64,000 nucleotides of DNA from Radicibacter daui (GCA_030657355.1 CP131056.1:1195001-1259000), one strand, 5' to 3'; counted from the stretch's first letter, positions 17,753-27,192 are shown. Notes: generated by a model not told the origin, from the sequence alone. Made by a program: numbers and translations.

Positions 17753-18673
17753 ATGACCGAATTTGCCACCCTTCTGCAACAGGGCAATGCCTGGCTCTTC
17801 ATTCCAAGCGCTATTTTGCTGGGGGCGCTGCACGGGCTGGAACCCGGGCATTCCAAGACGATGATGGCGGCCTTCATCGTCGCCATCCGGGGAACGGTGG
17901 CACAGGCGGCCCTGCTCGGGCTGTCGGCCACCCTGTCTCATACGGCGGTTGTCTGGGCTGTTGCGATGGGCGGGCTCTATTTCGGGCGCAACTGGAATGC
18001 CGAGGCATCAGAGCCGTGGTTCCAGCTTGCCTCAGGTGTCATCATCCTTCTGGTGGCGGGCTGGATGGTCTGGCGCACCTGGCGCGGCCAGCGGGATCGC
18101 CATCACGGCCATGGGCACGATGATGGCCACGACCATAGCCACGATCATAACCATGACCATGACGGTCATACCCCGCACGCCCACCCTCATGACGGTGATC
18201 ATGCTCACCCGCACGGCCACCGTCACGGGCATCACGGGGACAGTCACAGCCATGATCATGAAGGGCATGGCATTTCCCTGCCGGGGGCGGAGGGGGCGGC
18301 CGACGCCCATGAGCGTGCCCATGCCCGCGACATCAGCCGGCGTTTTTCCACCCGTCAGGTAACCACCGGGCAGATCATCCTGTTCGGCCTGACCGGCGGT
18401 CTCATTCCCTGTCCCGCGTCCATTACCGTGCTGCTTTTGTGCCTGCAACTGGGGCAGATCACGCTGGGCGCCGCCCTGGTCTTGTGTTTCAGTATCGGCC
18501 TCGCGCTCACCCTTGTGGCCTCGGGCACGCTGGCGGCCCTCAGTGTGCGCCATGTCTCCCGGCGCTGGTCCGGTTTTGGTGCCCTGGCCCGCAAGGCACC
18601 TTACTTCTCCGGCCTGCTCATTGCCCTTGTGGGGCTTTATGTGGCTGGCAGCGGCCTCTCGGCTCTGGGCTAG
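17753..18673 (+). CDS. rcnA: Nickel/cobalt efflux protein RcnA
   Basis: The 306-aa membrane protein starts [20 protein letters not shown] and continues [19 protein letters not shown], almost the sequence I know for Escherichia coli RcnA. After three helices comes a His/Asp-rich cytoplasmic loop (about residues 115-180) for metal capture, then [20 protein letters not shown] and further helices. RcnA exports Ni(II) and Co(II). The unusual closeness to the enterobacterial protein suggests horizontal exchange of the rcnRA pair. Regulation is by the two RcnR sites upstream. The ribosome site is weak (AGAG). Confidence 0.95.
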   Translation: MTEFATLLQQGNAWLFIPSAILLGALHGLEPGHSKTMMAAFIVAIRGTVAQAALLGLSATLSHTAVVWAVAMGGLYFGRNWNAEASEPWFQLASGVIILLVAGWMVWRTWRGQRDRHHGHGHDDGHDHSHDHNHDHDGHTPHAHPHDGDHAHPHGHRHGHHGDSHSHDHEGHGISLPGAEGAADAHERAHARDISRRFSTRQVTTGQIILFGLTGGLIPCPASITVLLLCLQLGQITLGAALVLCFSIGLALTLVASGTLAALSVRHVSRRWSGFGALARKAPYFSGLLIALVGLYVAGSGLSALG

Positions 18674-18821
18674 GCGCAGGAAAGGAGCTGCCGCTTTCTG
18701 CTGCGCCTGTGGGCTTTCGGAGCGGCCCGATCAACTTGCATTCATTGCCAGCAACGGTGCTTTCTGCCTGAATGTCGGCATTTGCATTTCTGATGCTGAT
18801 TTTTCGGACAGAGCGATTTTC

Positions 18822-20069
18822 ATGACCCTGTTTTTCCGCAGCACCGCCGCCTTCATCGGCGCGAACGCCCGCTGGCTTGCCGGCGGTTTCCTGCTCACGA
18901 TGTTCTCCTCCTTCGGGCAAACCTTTTTCATCGGTCTGTCGGGTAATGCCCTGCGCGAGACCTTTCACCTGTCGGGTGGTGCGTTCGGCGGCCTCTACAT
19001 GCTGGCAACCCTTGCCAGCGCGATGACGCTGCCCTGGCTTGGCCGCACGCTCGACCTGATGCCGGGCTGGAAAGTCGCCTTCTTCACCATTCCCGCCCTT
19101 GCCTTTGCCTGCGTGCTGCTGGCGCTCGCCCCCAACATCGTGGTGCTGACATTCGCGCTCTATCTGCTGCGCCTCTTCGGGCAAGGCATGATGACGGAAA
19201 CCGCCTTTACCGAGATCGGGCGCTGGTTTGTTGCCAGTCGCGGCCGGGCGATGGCGCTCATCGCGCCGGGCCAGCAGGCGGGCTCGGCCATCCTGCCGGC
19301 ACTCGTCGTCATCATCGATCAGGCAAGCGGCAGCTGGCGCACGCCCTGGTTCGCCTCGGCTGCATTGTTGCTGCTGGTGGGCCTGCCGCTCATCGTCTGG
19401 CTCATGCGTATCGAGCGGGTGCCGCAGTCGCAGGAGGTTGCCAGCGGCAAGCTGCGCACCGCCCGTGACTGGACGCGGTCAGAGGTTATCCGGGACCCCA
19501 TCCTCTATCTGCTCCTCAGCGGCACACTCGCTCCGGCTTTCATCGCCACCGTCATCTTCTTCCATCAGGGTTATCTCATCGAGTTGCGCGGCTATGACCC
19601 GCTGGTCTTTGCCGCCGCCTTCACCCTCATGTCGGTCACCACGATTATCTTCGGGCTGGTCTGCGGCCATCTGATTGACCGGTTCGGCGCCGTGGCGTTG
19701 ATGCCGTTTTTCCTCATCCCGCTTGCCGTCGCTTCTGCCGGTGTCGCGCTCATCACGCCGGTCTGGGGCATCTATGTCTTCATGCTGCTGCTGGGTGTCA
19801 GCAACGGCTTCACATCTACCCTGCTCGGTGCCCTGTGGCCGGAGGTGTATGGCCTTGCCAATCTCGGCGGCATTCGTGCCATCACCGTCTCCGGCATGGT
19901 GCTTTCCACCGCCATCGGGCCGGGCCTTACCGGCTGGCTGATCGATTTCGGCGTCTCGCTGCCCACGCAGATGCTGTTCATGGCGCTCTGGTGCGTGCTG
20001 GCCTCGGCAGCACTCACGCTGGCCGTCCGGCGCATCCGCCAGCGGGAGGCAGCGGTCTTCGCCGTCTGA
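18822..20069 (+). CDS. MFS transporter
   Basis: The 415-aa protein has 12 predicted membrane helices. It shows a typical early segment (GGFLLTMFSSFGQTFFIGLSG) and the family turn motifs (WLGRTLDL in loop 2-3, LIDRFG in loop 8-9). It resembles monocarboxylate/oxalate-type MFS members in length and in the GQ(Q)AGSAILPAL helix 5, but the substrate is not predictable. The frame is open to 18513 upstream; ATG 18822 gives the usual N-terminus. The 148-bp gap after rcnA holds no clear terminator. Confidence 0.85.
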   Translation: MTLFFRSTAAFIGANARWLAGGFLLTMFSSFGQTFFIGLSGNALRETFHLSGGAFGGLYMLATLASAMTLPWLGRTLDLMPGWKVAFFTIPALAFACVLLALAPNIVVLTFALYLLRLFGQGMMTETAFTEIGRWFVASRGRAMALIAPGQQAGSAILPALVVIIDQASGSWRTPWFASAALLLLVGLPLIVWLMRIERVPQSQEVASGKLRTARDWTRSEVIRDPILYLLLSGTLAPAFIATVIFFHQGYLIELRGYDPLVFAAAFTLMSVTTIIFGLVCGHLIDRFGAVALMPFFLIPLAVASAGVALITPVWGIYVFMLLLGVSNGFTSTLLGALWPEVYGLANLGGIRAITVSGMVLSTAIGPGLTGWLIDFGVSLPTQMLFMALWCVLASAALTLAVRRIRQREAAVFAV

Positions 20070-20086
20070 TCTTGCTGTCCTCAAGG

Positions 20087-20125
20087 GCCGGGCGGGAACC
20101 ATCGCAGCGATGGTTCCCGCCCGGC
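20087..20125. terminator. 18-bp perfect stem-loop between convergent genes
   Basis: An exact 18-bp inverted repeat with a 3-nt CAG loop spans the 68-bp gap between the MFS gene and the convergent CLC gene. Neither strand has a T-tract, but its symmetry and place fit a bidirectional transcript end. Confidence 0.65.
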
Positions 20126-20137
20126 TGTCAGTGTTGC

Positions 20138-21949
20138 TCAGGCCGTTGCTGCCATAGTTTCCGGCTGGTCCAGTCCGGCCTCGGTGCCCAGAATGTGCCA
20201 GTGCTCAAGCTGCTTGTAGACCACCACCTTGTCCCGCAGGCTCTCACCCTGCTGCCGGCAGAAGGCCTCCAGTTGTTCCCGCGAGCCGATCAGTTCCACG
20301 CACAGCGTCAGATCAGGATTGCCGACCTCGCTGTTGGTTTGTTCCAGGCCACCGTGATTGCTGAAGCCGTAGTGAGTGTGATGGGCAACAGCATTGACGA
20401 TACCGGCAGCCTTGGCGGCCAGAACAAGCTCACGATAGAGCGGCCGCGCCAGCCATCCGCCCAGCCTCCCGCCGCCGCGTCGCTTTTCACCCGGCTTCAG
20501 ATAGATGCGGACCATGCCCACTTCCTTGGCCGCGACGGTATGCTTGAAGGTCATTCTATGATTTTCCTGATGGTTGCCGGCCGTCGGCCGTCTGGTGTTG
20601 CGGGAGAAGAACGAAAGGGCGGGCAGGGGCCGCGCGACAGTCGGAACTGCTCGTATCTGGCGCAGGGCGATATCCGGCCCCAGCTCGTCGGTTGAAATCT
20701 TGGGAACCGCCAGACGCTGGGCGAGATAGATGCCGGAATGACCGCTAAAAGCGTAGGCGACGAAGCAGGCGACGGCGATATAGGGCGTCTGACCGGCGCC
20801 AAACAGTTCGATGCCCATCAAAATGCAGGCAAGCGGTGTGTTGGCGGCGGCGGCAAAGATCGCTACGAAGCCCAGACCTGCCATCAGGTCTGTCGGTGCA
20901 TGAAGCAGGCTGGAAAGCGCATTACCAAGCGCGGCACCGATGAAGAAGAGTGGTGTGACTTCTCCGCCCTTGAAGCCGGTGCCGAGCGTAACCACCGTGA
21001 AGGCGAGCTTGGAAGCCCACGCCCACGGATGAATATTACCAGCCTCGAACAAGGCAGGAATGGTAACAGAGCCCGGTCCCTCTGCCAGAATGCCAAGGCC
21101 CAGATAATCGCGCGTGCCGAAAAGATAGACGAGAGCGATAACCAGCGCTCCGCCAACGCCTGGCCTTAACCAAGCTTGCGGAATAAACCGCTTGGCGATG
21201 CCGGAGACGGCATGCGTCAGTTCGGCAAATAGCAACCCGCCCAGTCCGAAGATGATCCCGGCAATAACCACCTTGCCCAAAAGCAGTGGATCGACATGGA
21301 AATTGGCTGGCAAGGCAATGGTATAGGCGGTGTGCTCGATGCCCCAAGCCTGGCATATCCAATCACCAAGCAGCGCTGCGATCAGGCAAGGCAGCACAGC
21401 CTCGTACTGGATGCGCCCCACGCTCAGCACTTCCAGCGCAAAGACGGCACCGGCGATTGGCGTGCCAAAAACGGCGCCGAACCCGGCGGCAATGCCGCCC
21501 ATCAGCATCAGGCGTGTCTCTGCCGCATCAAGGCGGAAGAGCTTGCCGATACTGCTCGCCACACTGCCACCCATCTGCACCGCGGTGCCCTCGCGCCCGG
21601 CGGAACCGCCAAAGAGATGCGTCACGACGGTGGCGATGAGGATCAGTGGAGCCATCCGGCGCGGAATGCCGGCGCCAGGCTCATGGATTTGGTCGACGAT
21701 AAGGTTGTTGCCGGCTTCCGCCGGCCGGCCGAGCTTCCAGTATATCCAGCCGATTGCCATGCCGGCCGGCGGTAGGCCCCATAGCAGCCACGGATGGTCG
21801 AAGCGCAGCCGCGTTGCCGCGTCGAGCGCCCACAGGAAAACTGCGCAGGCACTGCCTACCAATGCCGCCATCGGAAGGATGATCAGTGCCCACCGCGCCA
21901 GCGCGATCAATTGTGTCCAGACGGTGGAGAGATGAAGCCGCACAATCAA
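20138..21949 (-). CDS. CLC-F fluoride/proton antiporter fused to DUF190 domain
   Basis: The 603-aa protein has residues 1-430 forming an EriC-like CLC with fluoride-type motifs: GNNLIV at 80-85 instead of the chloride GSGIP, GREGT at 118-122 with the gating-type Glu120, and GFKGGEVTP at 325-333. After a linker of about 35 residues, residues 466-603 form a DUF190 domain ([28 protein letters not shown]). DUF190 usually stands as a separate gene beside fluoride exporters. Here the frame runs through without a stop, although Met466 (ATG at 20554) has AGGAAA upstream and could serve as an internal start. The TTG start at 21949 follows GGGAGG by 5 nt. Fluoride export is supported by the riboswitch. 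Confidence 0.88.
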   Translation of the reverse strand: MIVRLHLSTVWTQLIALARWALIILPMAALVGSACAVFLWALDAATRLRFDHPWLLWGLPPAGMAIGWIYWKLGRPAEAGNNLIVDQIHEPGAGIPRRMAPLILIATVVTHLFGGSAGREGTAVQMGGSVASSIGKLFRLDAAETRLMLMGGIAAGFGAVFGTPIAGAVFALEVLSVGRIQYEAVLPCLIAALLGDWICQAWGIEHTAYTIALPANFHVDPLLLGKVVIAGIIFGLGGLLFAELTHAVSGIAKRFIPQAWLRPGVGGALVIALVYLFGTRDYLGLGILAEGPGSVTIPALFEAGNIHPWAWASKLAFTVVTLGTGFKGGEVTPLFFIGAALGNALSSLLHAPTDLMAGLGFVAIFAAAANTPLACILMGIELFGAGQTPYIAVACFVAYAFSGHSGIYLAQRLAVPKISTDELGPDIALRQIRAVPTVARPLPALSFFSRNTRRPTAGNHQENHRMTFKHTVAAKEVGMVRIYLKPGEKRRGGGRLGGWLARPLYRELVLAAKAAGIVNAVAHHTHYGFSNHGGLEQTNSEVGNPDLTLCVELIGSREQLEAFCRQQGESLRDKVVVYKQLEHWHILGTEAGLDQPETMAATA

Positions 21950-22013
21950 GGCAGCCTCCCGCTCGCGCCGGCGAGGCCATAAACTTCAGGCGATATCAGC
22001 AGCACAGACAGAC

Positions 22014-22039
22014 TCCTACCCTCGTTGCGAGTGGTAGGA
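22014..22039 (-). promoter_or_regulatory. Expression-platform hairpin of the fluoride riboswitch
   Basis: TCCTACC (22014-22020) pairs with GGTAGGA (22033-22039), with an inner CTCG/CGAG stem and TTG loop. The right arm covers the aptamer's conserved CCTAC strand, so this hairpin and the ligand-bound pseudoknot exclude each other. No T-tract follows, so control may be Rho-dependent or translational. Confidence 0.6.
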
Positions 22040-22107
22040 ATCATCAGCCCGTTTTACCGGGCGGTTTGATCGCGGGGTAGCACGATCCGGCAGAAATCCA
22101 TTGCCTC
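22031..22107 (-). ncRNA. Fluoride riboswitch (crcB motif) aptamer
   Basis: Read on the minus strand: the P1 hairpin GGCA / TGCC with the 9-nt loop ATGGATTTC lies at 22105-22089. It is followed by AAACCGCCC, a loop with AAAA, and CGGGCTGATGATTCCTAC (22051-22034). This matches known crcB aptamers (AAAC-YGCCC, GGGCTGATG-N-CCTAC). Loop GGA can pair with the TCC of TTCCTAC as the pseudoknot. A 21-nt segment containing a GATCG/CGATC hairpin sits between P1 and AAAC, where the shorter examples I recall have 0-6 nt. It leads into the CLC-F gene, the expected target. Confidence 0.85.
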
Positions 22108-22210
22108 TCCGGCTCGTAAACCGCCTGCGGACGCCTGTCAATACGGCGGTGCACAACATGGTCTTGTAGTCAGCTGGAGTTAACCATGCCGATGCACGGC
22201 GAAAGCTTTT

Positions 22211-22237
22211 TGGACAAAAATCATAATATGGGATAAA
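22211..22237 (+). promoter_or_regulatory. Possible sigma-70 promoter for the terminase-like gene
   Basis: TGGACA (22211-22216) and GATAAA (22232-22237) lie 15 bp apart in a markedly AT-rich stretch, 37 bp before the ATG at 22274. With the riboswitch, this accounts for the 324-bp gap between the CLC and terminase-like genes; I see nothing else in it. Confidence 0.35.
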
Positions 22238-22273
22238 AAGCCTATATCGTGATTTCTGTCAGGAGGAGACCCC

Positions 22274-22783
22274 ATGCGCTTGTCCATTGTCAGGCCCGGC
22301 CACCCCGCCAGTTCCGATGACGCCGAACCGGGCCCCGCACCCGCACCTGAGCTCGGCCCGGACCTCGCCGCCGGTGATGCCGGTCTGAAAGAAGGTAACT
22401 CCCCGCTGCAGGATGATGACGAAGAGGTTGATGATCCGCAGAAGATAGGGGCGGTGCTACGAATAAACGCCCGGCAGCGCAAATTTTGCGCGCTCTATTC
22501 CACCGGTTTCTATTCCGGCGCCCAGGCCGCGCGCCTTGCCGGCTACTCTTCCCGCAGCGCGCGTTTCGCAGCCTCCAGAATGTTGGCAAATGATGAGATC
22601 TGTGTGGAAATCTCCCGGTACGCAGCAACAAAAGCCGACCTTGTGGCCCGCGAAGAGCTTCTTCTTGCCGAGCGCCTCTATGCCCTCTCCGAAGCGGCTG
22701 AAATTGCGGGAGATTTTCGGGCGGCTGTAGCGGCCCTGGGGGTGCGGGCGCAGATGCTCTCCCCGCGCAGGGGCGGCCGGTGA
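22274..22783 (+). CDS. Orphan terminase-small-subunit-like DNA-binding protein
   Basis: The 169-aa protein begins with a disordered acidic, proline-rich region of 60 residues. It then has a helix-turn-helix segment typical of phage small terminases: NARQRKFCALYSTGFYSGAQ, AARLAGYSSRSARFAAS and RMLANDEICVEISRY (about residues 64-118). A helical C-terminal tail follows. Phage small terminases recognise packaging sites, but no large terminase, portal or capsid gene is nearby. CAGGAGGAG precedes the ATG. It may be a remnant or a domesticated DNA-binding protein. Confidence 0.75.
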   Translation: MRLSIVRPGHPASSDDAEPGPAPAPELGPDLAAGDAGLKEGNSPLQDDDEEVDDPQKIGAVLRINARQRKFCALYSTGFYSGAQAARLAGYSSRSARFAASRMLANDEICVEISRYAATKADLVAREELLLAERLYALSEAAEIAGDFRAAVAALGVRAQMLSPRRGGR

Positions 22784-22897
22784 TGGCCGCAGAGGCGCAG
22801 GGCCATAGATGTTTGTGGTCCGGCCCCCTGCCATTGACAGGACAAGCCTTGCCGGTGTCACCATGCGGGGCTTTTGATTTGTTGCTGAGCCACCGCC

Positions 22898-23545
22898 ATG
22901 CTGGAAAGCCTGCATCTGCCCCTCATCCTCTCCGCGGCCTTTCTGGCAACCGCAAGCCCGGGGCCGACCACGCTTGCTCTTGCCGGCACGGCCATGCGCG
23001 ACGGGCGGCGGTCGGCGCTGCTTCTGGCTTCCGGCGTCATGACGGGGTCGCTGTTCTGGTCCGTGAGCGCGGCTTTCGGCCTTGGCGCCATCATGCTGGC
23101 CAATGCCTGGGTCTTCGAGATCATGCGCTATCTGGGCGGCGGTTATCTGCTGTTCCTGGCCTTCAAGTCCGCCCGCAGTGCGCTGAAGCCCGGTGCCGCA
23201 CAGCCGGTTCCATCTGCTGCCCCGGGTGTGGTGATGGACCCTGTGCCGGCCCGGCGGGTCTGGTCGCGCGGGCTTGCGCTGCACATCACCAACCCCAAGG
23301 CCATCCTGTTTTTCGGCTCGCTCTACGCCATCGGCGTGCCGGCCACCGCCCGGCCGCTCGATCTGGTGACGATCATCGCGCTGGTCGGGCTGCAGAGCGC
23401 CTGCATTTTCCACGGCTACGCGCTGCTCTTTTCCAATGCGGCGGTGGTGCGGGGCTATTTCCGCCTGCGCCGCTGGTTCGAAGGGGCGTTCGCGCTCGCC
23501 TTCGGTTTTGCCGGCCTCAAAATCCTGACCGCCCGCCTGCACTGA
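22898..23545 (+). CDS. LysE/RhtB family exporter
   Basis: The 215-aa protein has six predicted membrane helices. It carries the LysE signature TASPGPTTLALAGTAMRDG near the N-terminus and the second-half NPKAILFFGSLYAIGV. Family members export amino acids such as lysine, threonine or homoserine lactone. The segment between (about residues 88-112) is a proline/alanine-rich loop. It is upstream of ruvA by 168 bp and probably a separate transcription unit. Confidence 0.9.
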   Translation: MLESLHLPLILSAAFLATASPGPTTLALAGTAMRDGRRSALLLASGVMTGSLFWSVSAAFGLGAIMLANAWVFEIMRYLGGGYLLFLAFKSARSALKPGAAQPVPSAAPGVVMDPVPARRVWSRGLALHITNPKAILFFGSLYAIGVPATARPLDLVTIIALVGLQSACIFHGYALLFSNAAVVRGYFRLRRWFEGAFALAFGFAGLKILTARLH

Positions 23546-23713
23546 CGCAGCCGGGATTTTTGCTTTTCTGCCAGACTTTTAGGCGTTGTTTTGCCCCGGA
23601 GCCGGGGCCCATGTTCCCGGCCTGTTCCGGCATGGTTGTTGCGCCGCCGCCCGGGCTTGCCTATCAATCAGGAACGTCAGGATTTTAGCGCCTCGGGGGA
23701 GCCGCACCGTTCC

Positions 23714-24361
23714 ATGATTGCCCGCCTTAAAGGTCTTGTTGATTCCGTCGATGAGGATTTCGCCGTCATCGATGTCGGCGGTGTCGGTTATCTCGTCCAT
23801 GCCTCTGCCCGCACTCTGCGCCGCCTCGGCGCGGCTGGCACCGGCGTGGCGCTGGAGATCGAAACCCGCATCCGCGAGGACGCGTTCGAACTCTTCGGTT
23901 TTATTGACCGTGGCGAGCGCGACTGGTTTCGCCTGCTCACCACCGTGCAGGGCGTCGGCGCCCGCGTCGGCCTTGCCATTCTCTCGGTGATCGAGCCGGG
24001 GCAGCTTACCGCCGTCATCGCGTCGAAGGACCAGAAGACGCTGACCGCGGCCGATGGCGTCGGCCCCAAGCTGGCGGCCCGTATCGTCAACGAACTGAGC
24101 GGCAAGGTTGGCAGCCTGTCGCTGGGCGGCACCGGCGGCGTGACCGTGGCCGATGTTTCCCCGGCCAAGGGCGGCGCGGCGACTGACGCGGCTGCCGCCG
24201 CCGGCCGGGTAGCGGAAGATGCCGTCTCCGCCCTCGTCAATCTCGGTTACAAGCGGGCAGAAGCCTTTACCGCCGTTATGGCGGTGCGCGGGCGGCTGGG
24301 GGAGGGGGTGTCGCTCGATGCCCTTATTCCGGCAGCCCTCAGGGAGCTTAGCACCCAATGA
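23714..24361 (+). CDS. ruvA: Holliday junction branch migration protein RuvA
   Basis: The 215-aa protein starts with [20 protein letters not shown], the OB-fold of domain I. The two HhH motifs of domain II follow ([20 protein letters not shown] and [20 protein letters not shown]). A flexible Ala/Gly linker leads to the C-terminal domain III that contacts RuvB. RuvA tetramers bind four-way junctions and load RuvB. The stop overlaps the ruvB ATG by 4 bp. ruvC is not seen in the window. Confidence 0.97.
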   Translation: MIARLKGLVDSVDEDFAVIDVGGVGYLVHASARTLRRLGAAGTGVALEIETRIREDAFELFGFIDRGERDWFRLLTTVQGVGARVGLAILSVIEPGQLTAVIASKDQKTLTAADGVGPKLAARIVNELSGKVGSLSLGGTGGVTVADVSPAKGGAATDAAAAAGRVAEDAVSALVNLGYKRAEAFTAVMAVRGRLGEGVSLDALIPAALRELSTQ

Positions 24362-25491
24362 GCGGGTTTGACCGGGACGGGGAACGGCTGATCGACGGCG
24401 AGCGGCAGGAGGGCGATCCCGATGCCTCGCTGCGTCCGCTCAGCCTCGATGATTTTACCGGCCAGGCCCGGACGCGCGAAAATCTGCGCATCTTCGTGGA
24501 AGCGGCCCGCACCCGCGGGGAGGCGCTGGACCATGTGCTGCTGTTCGGCCCGCCCGGCCTTGGCAAGACCACCCTTGCCCAGATCGTGGCGCGCGAGCTT
24601 GGCGTGGGCTTTCGCGCCACCTCGGGCCCCGTCATCGCAAGGGCGGGCGATCTTGCCGCGCTGCTCACCAACCTGCAGCAGCATGATGTGCTCTTTATCG
24701 ACGAAATCCACCGCCTGAACCCGGCGGTGGAAGAAATCCTCTATCCCGCCATGGAGGATTTCCAGCTCGACCTCATTATCGGCGAAGGGCCGGCCGCGCG
24801 CTCCGTACGCATCGATCTGCCGCGCTTCACCCTCATCGGTGCCACCACCCGCTCGGGCCTCATCTCCCAGCCGCTGCGCGACCGTTTCGGCATTCCGCTG
24901 CGGCTTGAATTCTATACGCCGGAGGAGCTGACCGGCATCGTCAGCCGGGGCGGGCGCGTGCTGGGCATGGTGTTGTCGGACGAGGGCGCGGCGGAGATCG
25001 CCACCCGCTCGCGCGGCACGCCGCGTATTGCCGGGCGCCTCTTGCGCCGGGTGCGCGATTTTGCGGCTGTTGCCGGGGCGGCGGTCATCGATGCGCGGGT
25101 GGCCGATGCCGCGCTGCGCCGGCTCGATATCGACGAGCGCGGATTTGACGCGATGGACCGCCGTTATCTTGCCTGCATGGCGGAAAATTATGGCGGCGGG
25201 CCGGTTGGCGTGGAGACGATGGCCGCCGCGCTGGGCGATCAGCGCGACGTTCTGGAAGATGTTATTGAACCTTATCTGATGCAGCAGGGTTTACTCATGC
25301 GGACCCCACGCGGGCGTATGCTGGCGGCCTCGGGGTACCGTTATCTGGGCCTTGCCGTGCCGCATCACCTGACGCAAGGCGGCAACACAGCTGCTGCATT
25401 GCAACAGGGCGACTTGTTTGGCGCCGCGGGGCCTGATAACAGCAGCAAAACAAGCGGTGGGGATGCCGCTGGGGGCGATGAGGATTACTGA
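24358..25491 (+). CDS. ruvB: Holliday junction helicase RuvB
   Basis: The 377-aa AAA+ motor has Walker [10 protein letters not shown] at 64-72, Walker [10 protein letters not shown] and the sensor segment [13 protein letters not shown]. The C-terminal winged helix ends [24 protein letters not shown]. About 40 extra residues rich in Gln, Asn, Ser and Gly follow the conserved end, longer than in Escherichia coli RuvB (336 aa). RuvB hexamers drive branch migration with RuvA. Its stop overlaps the ybgC start (TGATG), placing DNA repair and Tol-Pal genes in one coupled operon. Confidence 0.97.
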   Translation: MSGFDRDGERLIDGERQEGDPDASLRPLSLDDFTGQARTRENLRIFVEAARTRGEALDHVLLFGPPGLGKTTLAQIVARELGVGFRATSGPVIARAGDLAALLTNLQQHDVLFIDEIHRLNPAVEEILYPAMEDFQLDLIIGEGPAARSVRIDLPRFTLIGATTRSGLISQPLRDRFGIPLRLEFYTPEELTGIVSRGGRVLGMVLSDEGAAEIATRSRGTPRIAGRLLRRVRDFAAVAGAAVIDARVADAALRRLDIDERGFDAMDRRYLACMAENYGGGPVGVETMAAALGDQRDVLEDVIEPYLMQQGLLMRTPRGRMLAASGYRYLGLAVPHHLTQGGNTAAALQQGDLFGAAGPDNSSKTSGGDAAGGDEDY

Positions 25492-26015
25492 TGGAACTGA
25501 CCGGCGGCGCTTTTAATGCCGGACACTTCGAAGACGGTGTCCACTGCCTGCCTTTACGCATCTACTACCAGGATACTGACGCGGGGGGCATCTGCTACCA
25601 CGCGCGCTATTTCGACTTCGCCGAACGTGGCCGTATGGAAATGCTGCATCAGCTGGCGATGCAGCCGGAAAGGCTGGCTCAGGAAGAAAACATGGCTTTC
25701 GTCCTGCGCCACGCGGATATCGATTGGCTGGCGCCTGCGCGCCTTGCCGATCACGTCACCGTGGCCACGCGGGTCACGCATCTGGGCGGGGCGAGCCTCA
25801 AGTTCCGGCAGGACGTGCTGAAGGGCACCGGCCGCGGGAATGCGACGCTTCTGGCCTCCATGCGCCTGTCGCTGGTGTGTGTCGACACACGCACACTTGC
25901 AGCCCGGCGTATGCCCGAAATGCTGCGTGCCGCGCTGCAGCCATATTTGTTCGATGAAACACCGCCCAGTGCCCCACAAGGGGCTATGGCGTCGGCGCCC
26001 TCGGGGGAGTTGTAA
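25491..26015 (+). CDS. ybgC: Tol-Pal associated acyl-CoA thioesterase YbgC
   Basis: The 174-aa hotdog-fold thioesterase has the catalytic signature YYQDTDAGGICYHARYFDFA (Asp28 as active-site acid). YbgC family enzymes hydrolyse acyl-CoA or acyl-ACP and sit at the head of tol-pal operons, with a proposed link to phospholipid metabolism at the cell envelope. It overlaps ruvB by 1 bp and tolQ by 1 bp (TAATG). A C-terminal tail of about 20 Ala/Pro/Ser residues extends past the fold. Confidence 0.93.
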   Translation: MELTGGAFNAGHFEDGVHCLPLRIYYQDTDAGGICYHARYFDFAERGRMEMLHQLAMQPERLAQEENMAFVLRHADIDWLAPARLADHVTVATRVTHLGGASLKFRQDVLKGTGRGNATLLASMRLSLVCVDTRTLAARRMPEMLRAALQPYLFDETPPSAPQGAMASAPSGEL

Positions 26016-26743
26016 TGGAAAGCAGTGTGATCGATACGGTCCAGATGGCCGGAACGGCACCGCACAGCCTCAGCATGTTTGCCCTGTTCCTGCAGGCAGA
26101 CATTATCGTCAAAGCCGTGATGCTGGCCCTCCTGGGCTGCTCCGTCTGGTGCTGGGCGCTCATCATCGACAAGTCGATGCGCATGCGCCGCCTGCGCGGG
26201 CGTGCCGACGGGTTCGAGGAGCGTTTCTGGTCCGGCGGCTCGCTGGACGGGCTTTATGACAGCATCGGCGCCGACCCGGCCGATCCGATGTCCGCCATCT
26301 TCGTGGCCGGCATGAAGGAATGGCGCCAGGGCACGCAGAAGGGCCTGCCGAAATCGGCCGAACTCAAGGCCTCGCTGCAGCAGCGCATCGAGCGCGTGAT
26401 GCAGGTGACGATGGACCGCGAGCTTGCCGACGTCTCCAAGCAGATGACCTTCCTCGCCTCCCTCGGGTCGACGGCGCCGTTCATCGGCCTGTTCGCCACC
26501 GTCTGGGGCATCATGAACAGCTTCCAGTCGATCGCGGCGTCCAACAATACCTCGCTCGCCGTCGTGGCGCCGGGTATCGCCGAAGCGCTGTTCGCCACCG
26601 CCATGGGCCTTGTTGCCGCTATCCCGGCGGTGCTGGCCTACAACAAGTTCTCCAGCGATATCGGCCACTACACCGACCGGCTGGATAACTTCTCCATCGA
26701 ATTCAGCGCCATTCTCGGTCGCTATCTCGAGGAGCGCGCCTGA
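26015..26743 (+). CDS. tolQ: Tol-Pal inner-membrane proton channel TolQ
   Basis: The 242-aa MotA/TolQ/ExbB protein has a first membrane helix at about 27-48 (KAVMLALLGCSVWCWALII) and a large cytoplasmic loop. The helix pair follows, with SLGSTAPFIGLFATVWGIMN and SLAVVAPGIAEALFATAMGL, the conserved TolQ channel segments. With TolR it converts the proton gradient into force for TolA and outer-membrane constriction at division. It overlaps tolR by 1 bp (TGATG). Confidence 0.97.
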   Translation: MESSVIDTVQMAGTAPHSLSMFALFLQADIIVKAVMLALLGCSVWCWALIIDKSMRMRRLRGRADGFEERFWSGGSLDGLYDSIGADPADPMSAIFVAGMKEWRQGTQKGLPKSAELKASLQQRIERVMQVTMDRELADVSKQMTFLASLGSTAPFIGLFATVWGIMNSFQSIAASNNTSLAVVAPGIAEALFATAMGLVAAIPAVLAYNKFSSDIGHYTDRLDNFSIEFSAILGRYLEERA

Positions 26744-27192
26744 TGGGCGCTGCACTGGCCGGAGGCGGCGGAGGCGGGCGCAAGCGCGGCCGTCGGCGCA
26801 CACGCGCCGCCGCCATGAGCGACATCAACGTTACGCCGCTCGTGGACGTGATGCTCGTGCTTCTCATCGTGTTCATGGTCGCAGCCCCGCTGCTGACCGT
26901 GGGCGTGCCGGTGGACCTGCCGCGCTCCAATGCTCCCGCGATTGCGGAACAGACCGAGCCGCTCGTCGTTTCCGTCAATGCCCAGGGCGAGATTTTCGTT
27001 CAGGAGCAGAAGGTGGAAATCGCCAACCTGGTGCCACTATTGCAGGCCATCATTGGCGAGAAGCCCGACCAGCGCATCTTCGTGCGCGGCGATGCCAACC
27101 TCAATTACGGCCGGATCATGCAGGTGATGGGCGAGGTAACCAGGGCCGGTTACAAGCGCGTCGCCCTTGTGGCCTTGCCGGAGCAAAAATGA
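26743..27192 (+). CDS. tolR: Tol-Pal inner-membrane protein TolR
   Basis: The 149-aa ExbD/TolR protein has a single membrane helix with the essential aspartate in ITPLVDVMLVLLIVFMV-type sequence (here INVTPLVDVMLVLLIVFMV). A periplasmic domain follows, ending YGRIMQVMGEVTRAGYKRVA. The N-terminus carries an additional Gly/Arg-rich stretch of about 25 residues. It partners TolQ in the proton channel. Confidence 0.97.
   Translation: MGAALAGGGGGGRKRGRRRTRAAAMSDINVTPLVDVMLVLLIVFMVAAPLLTVGVPVDLPRSNAPAIAEQTEPLVVSVNAQGEIFVQEQKVEIANLVPLLQAIIGEKPDQRIFVRGDANLNYGRIMQVMGEVTRAGYKRVALVALPEQK

Noticed and set aside
18100-18260. CAC/CAT-rich stretch resembling a simple repeat
   Set aside because: It is the His-rich metal loop of RcnA, not a repeat element or CRISPR.
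22274-22783. Prophage or gene transfer agent at the terminase-like gene
   Set aside because: No large terminase, portal, capsid, tail or integrase gene lies within the window, and flanking genes are ordinary chromosomal ones.
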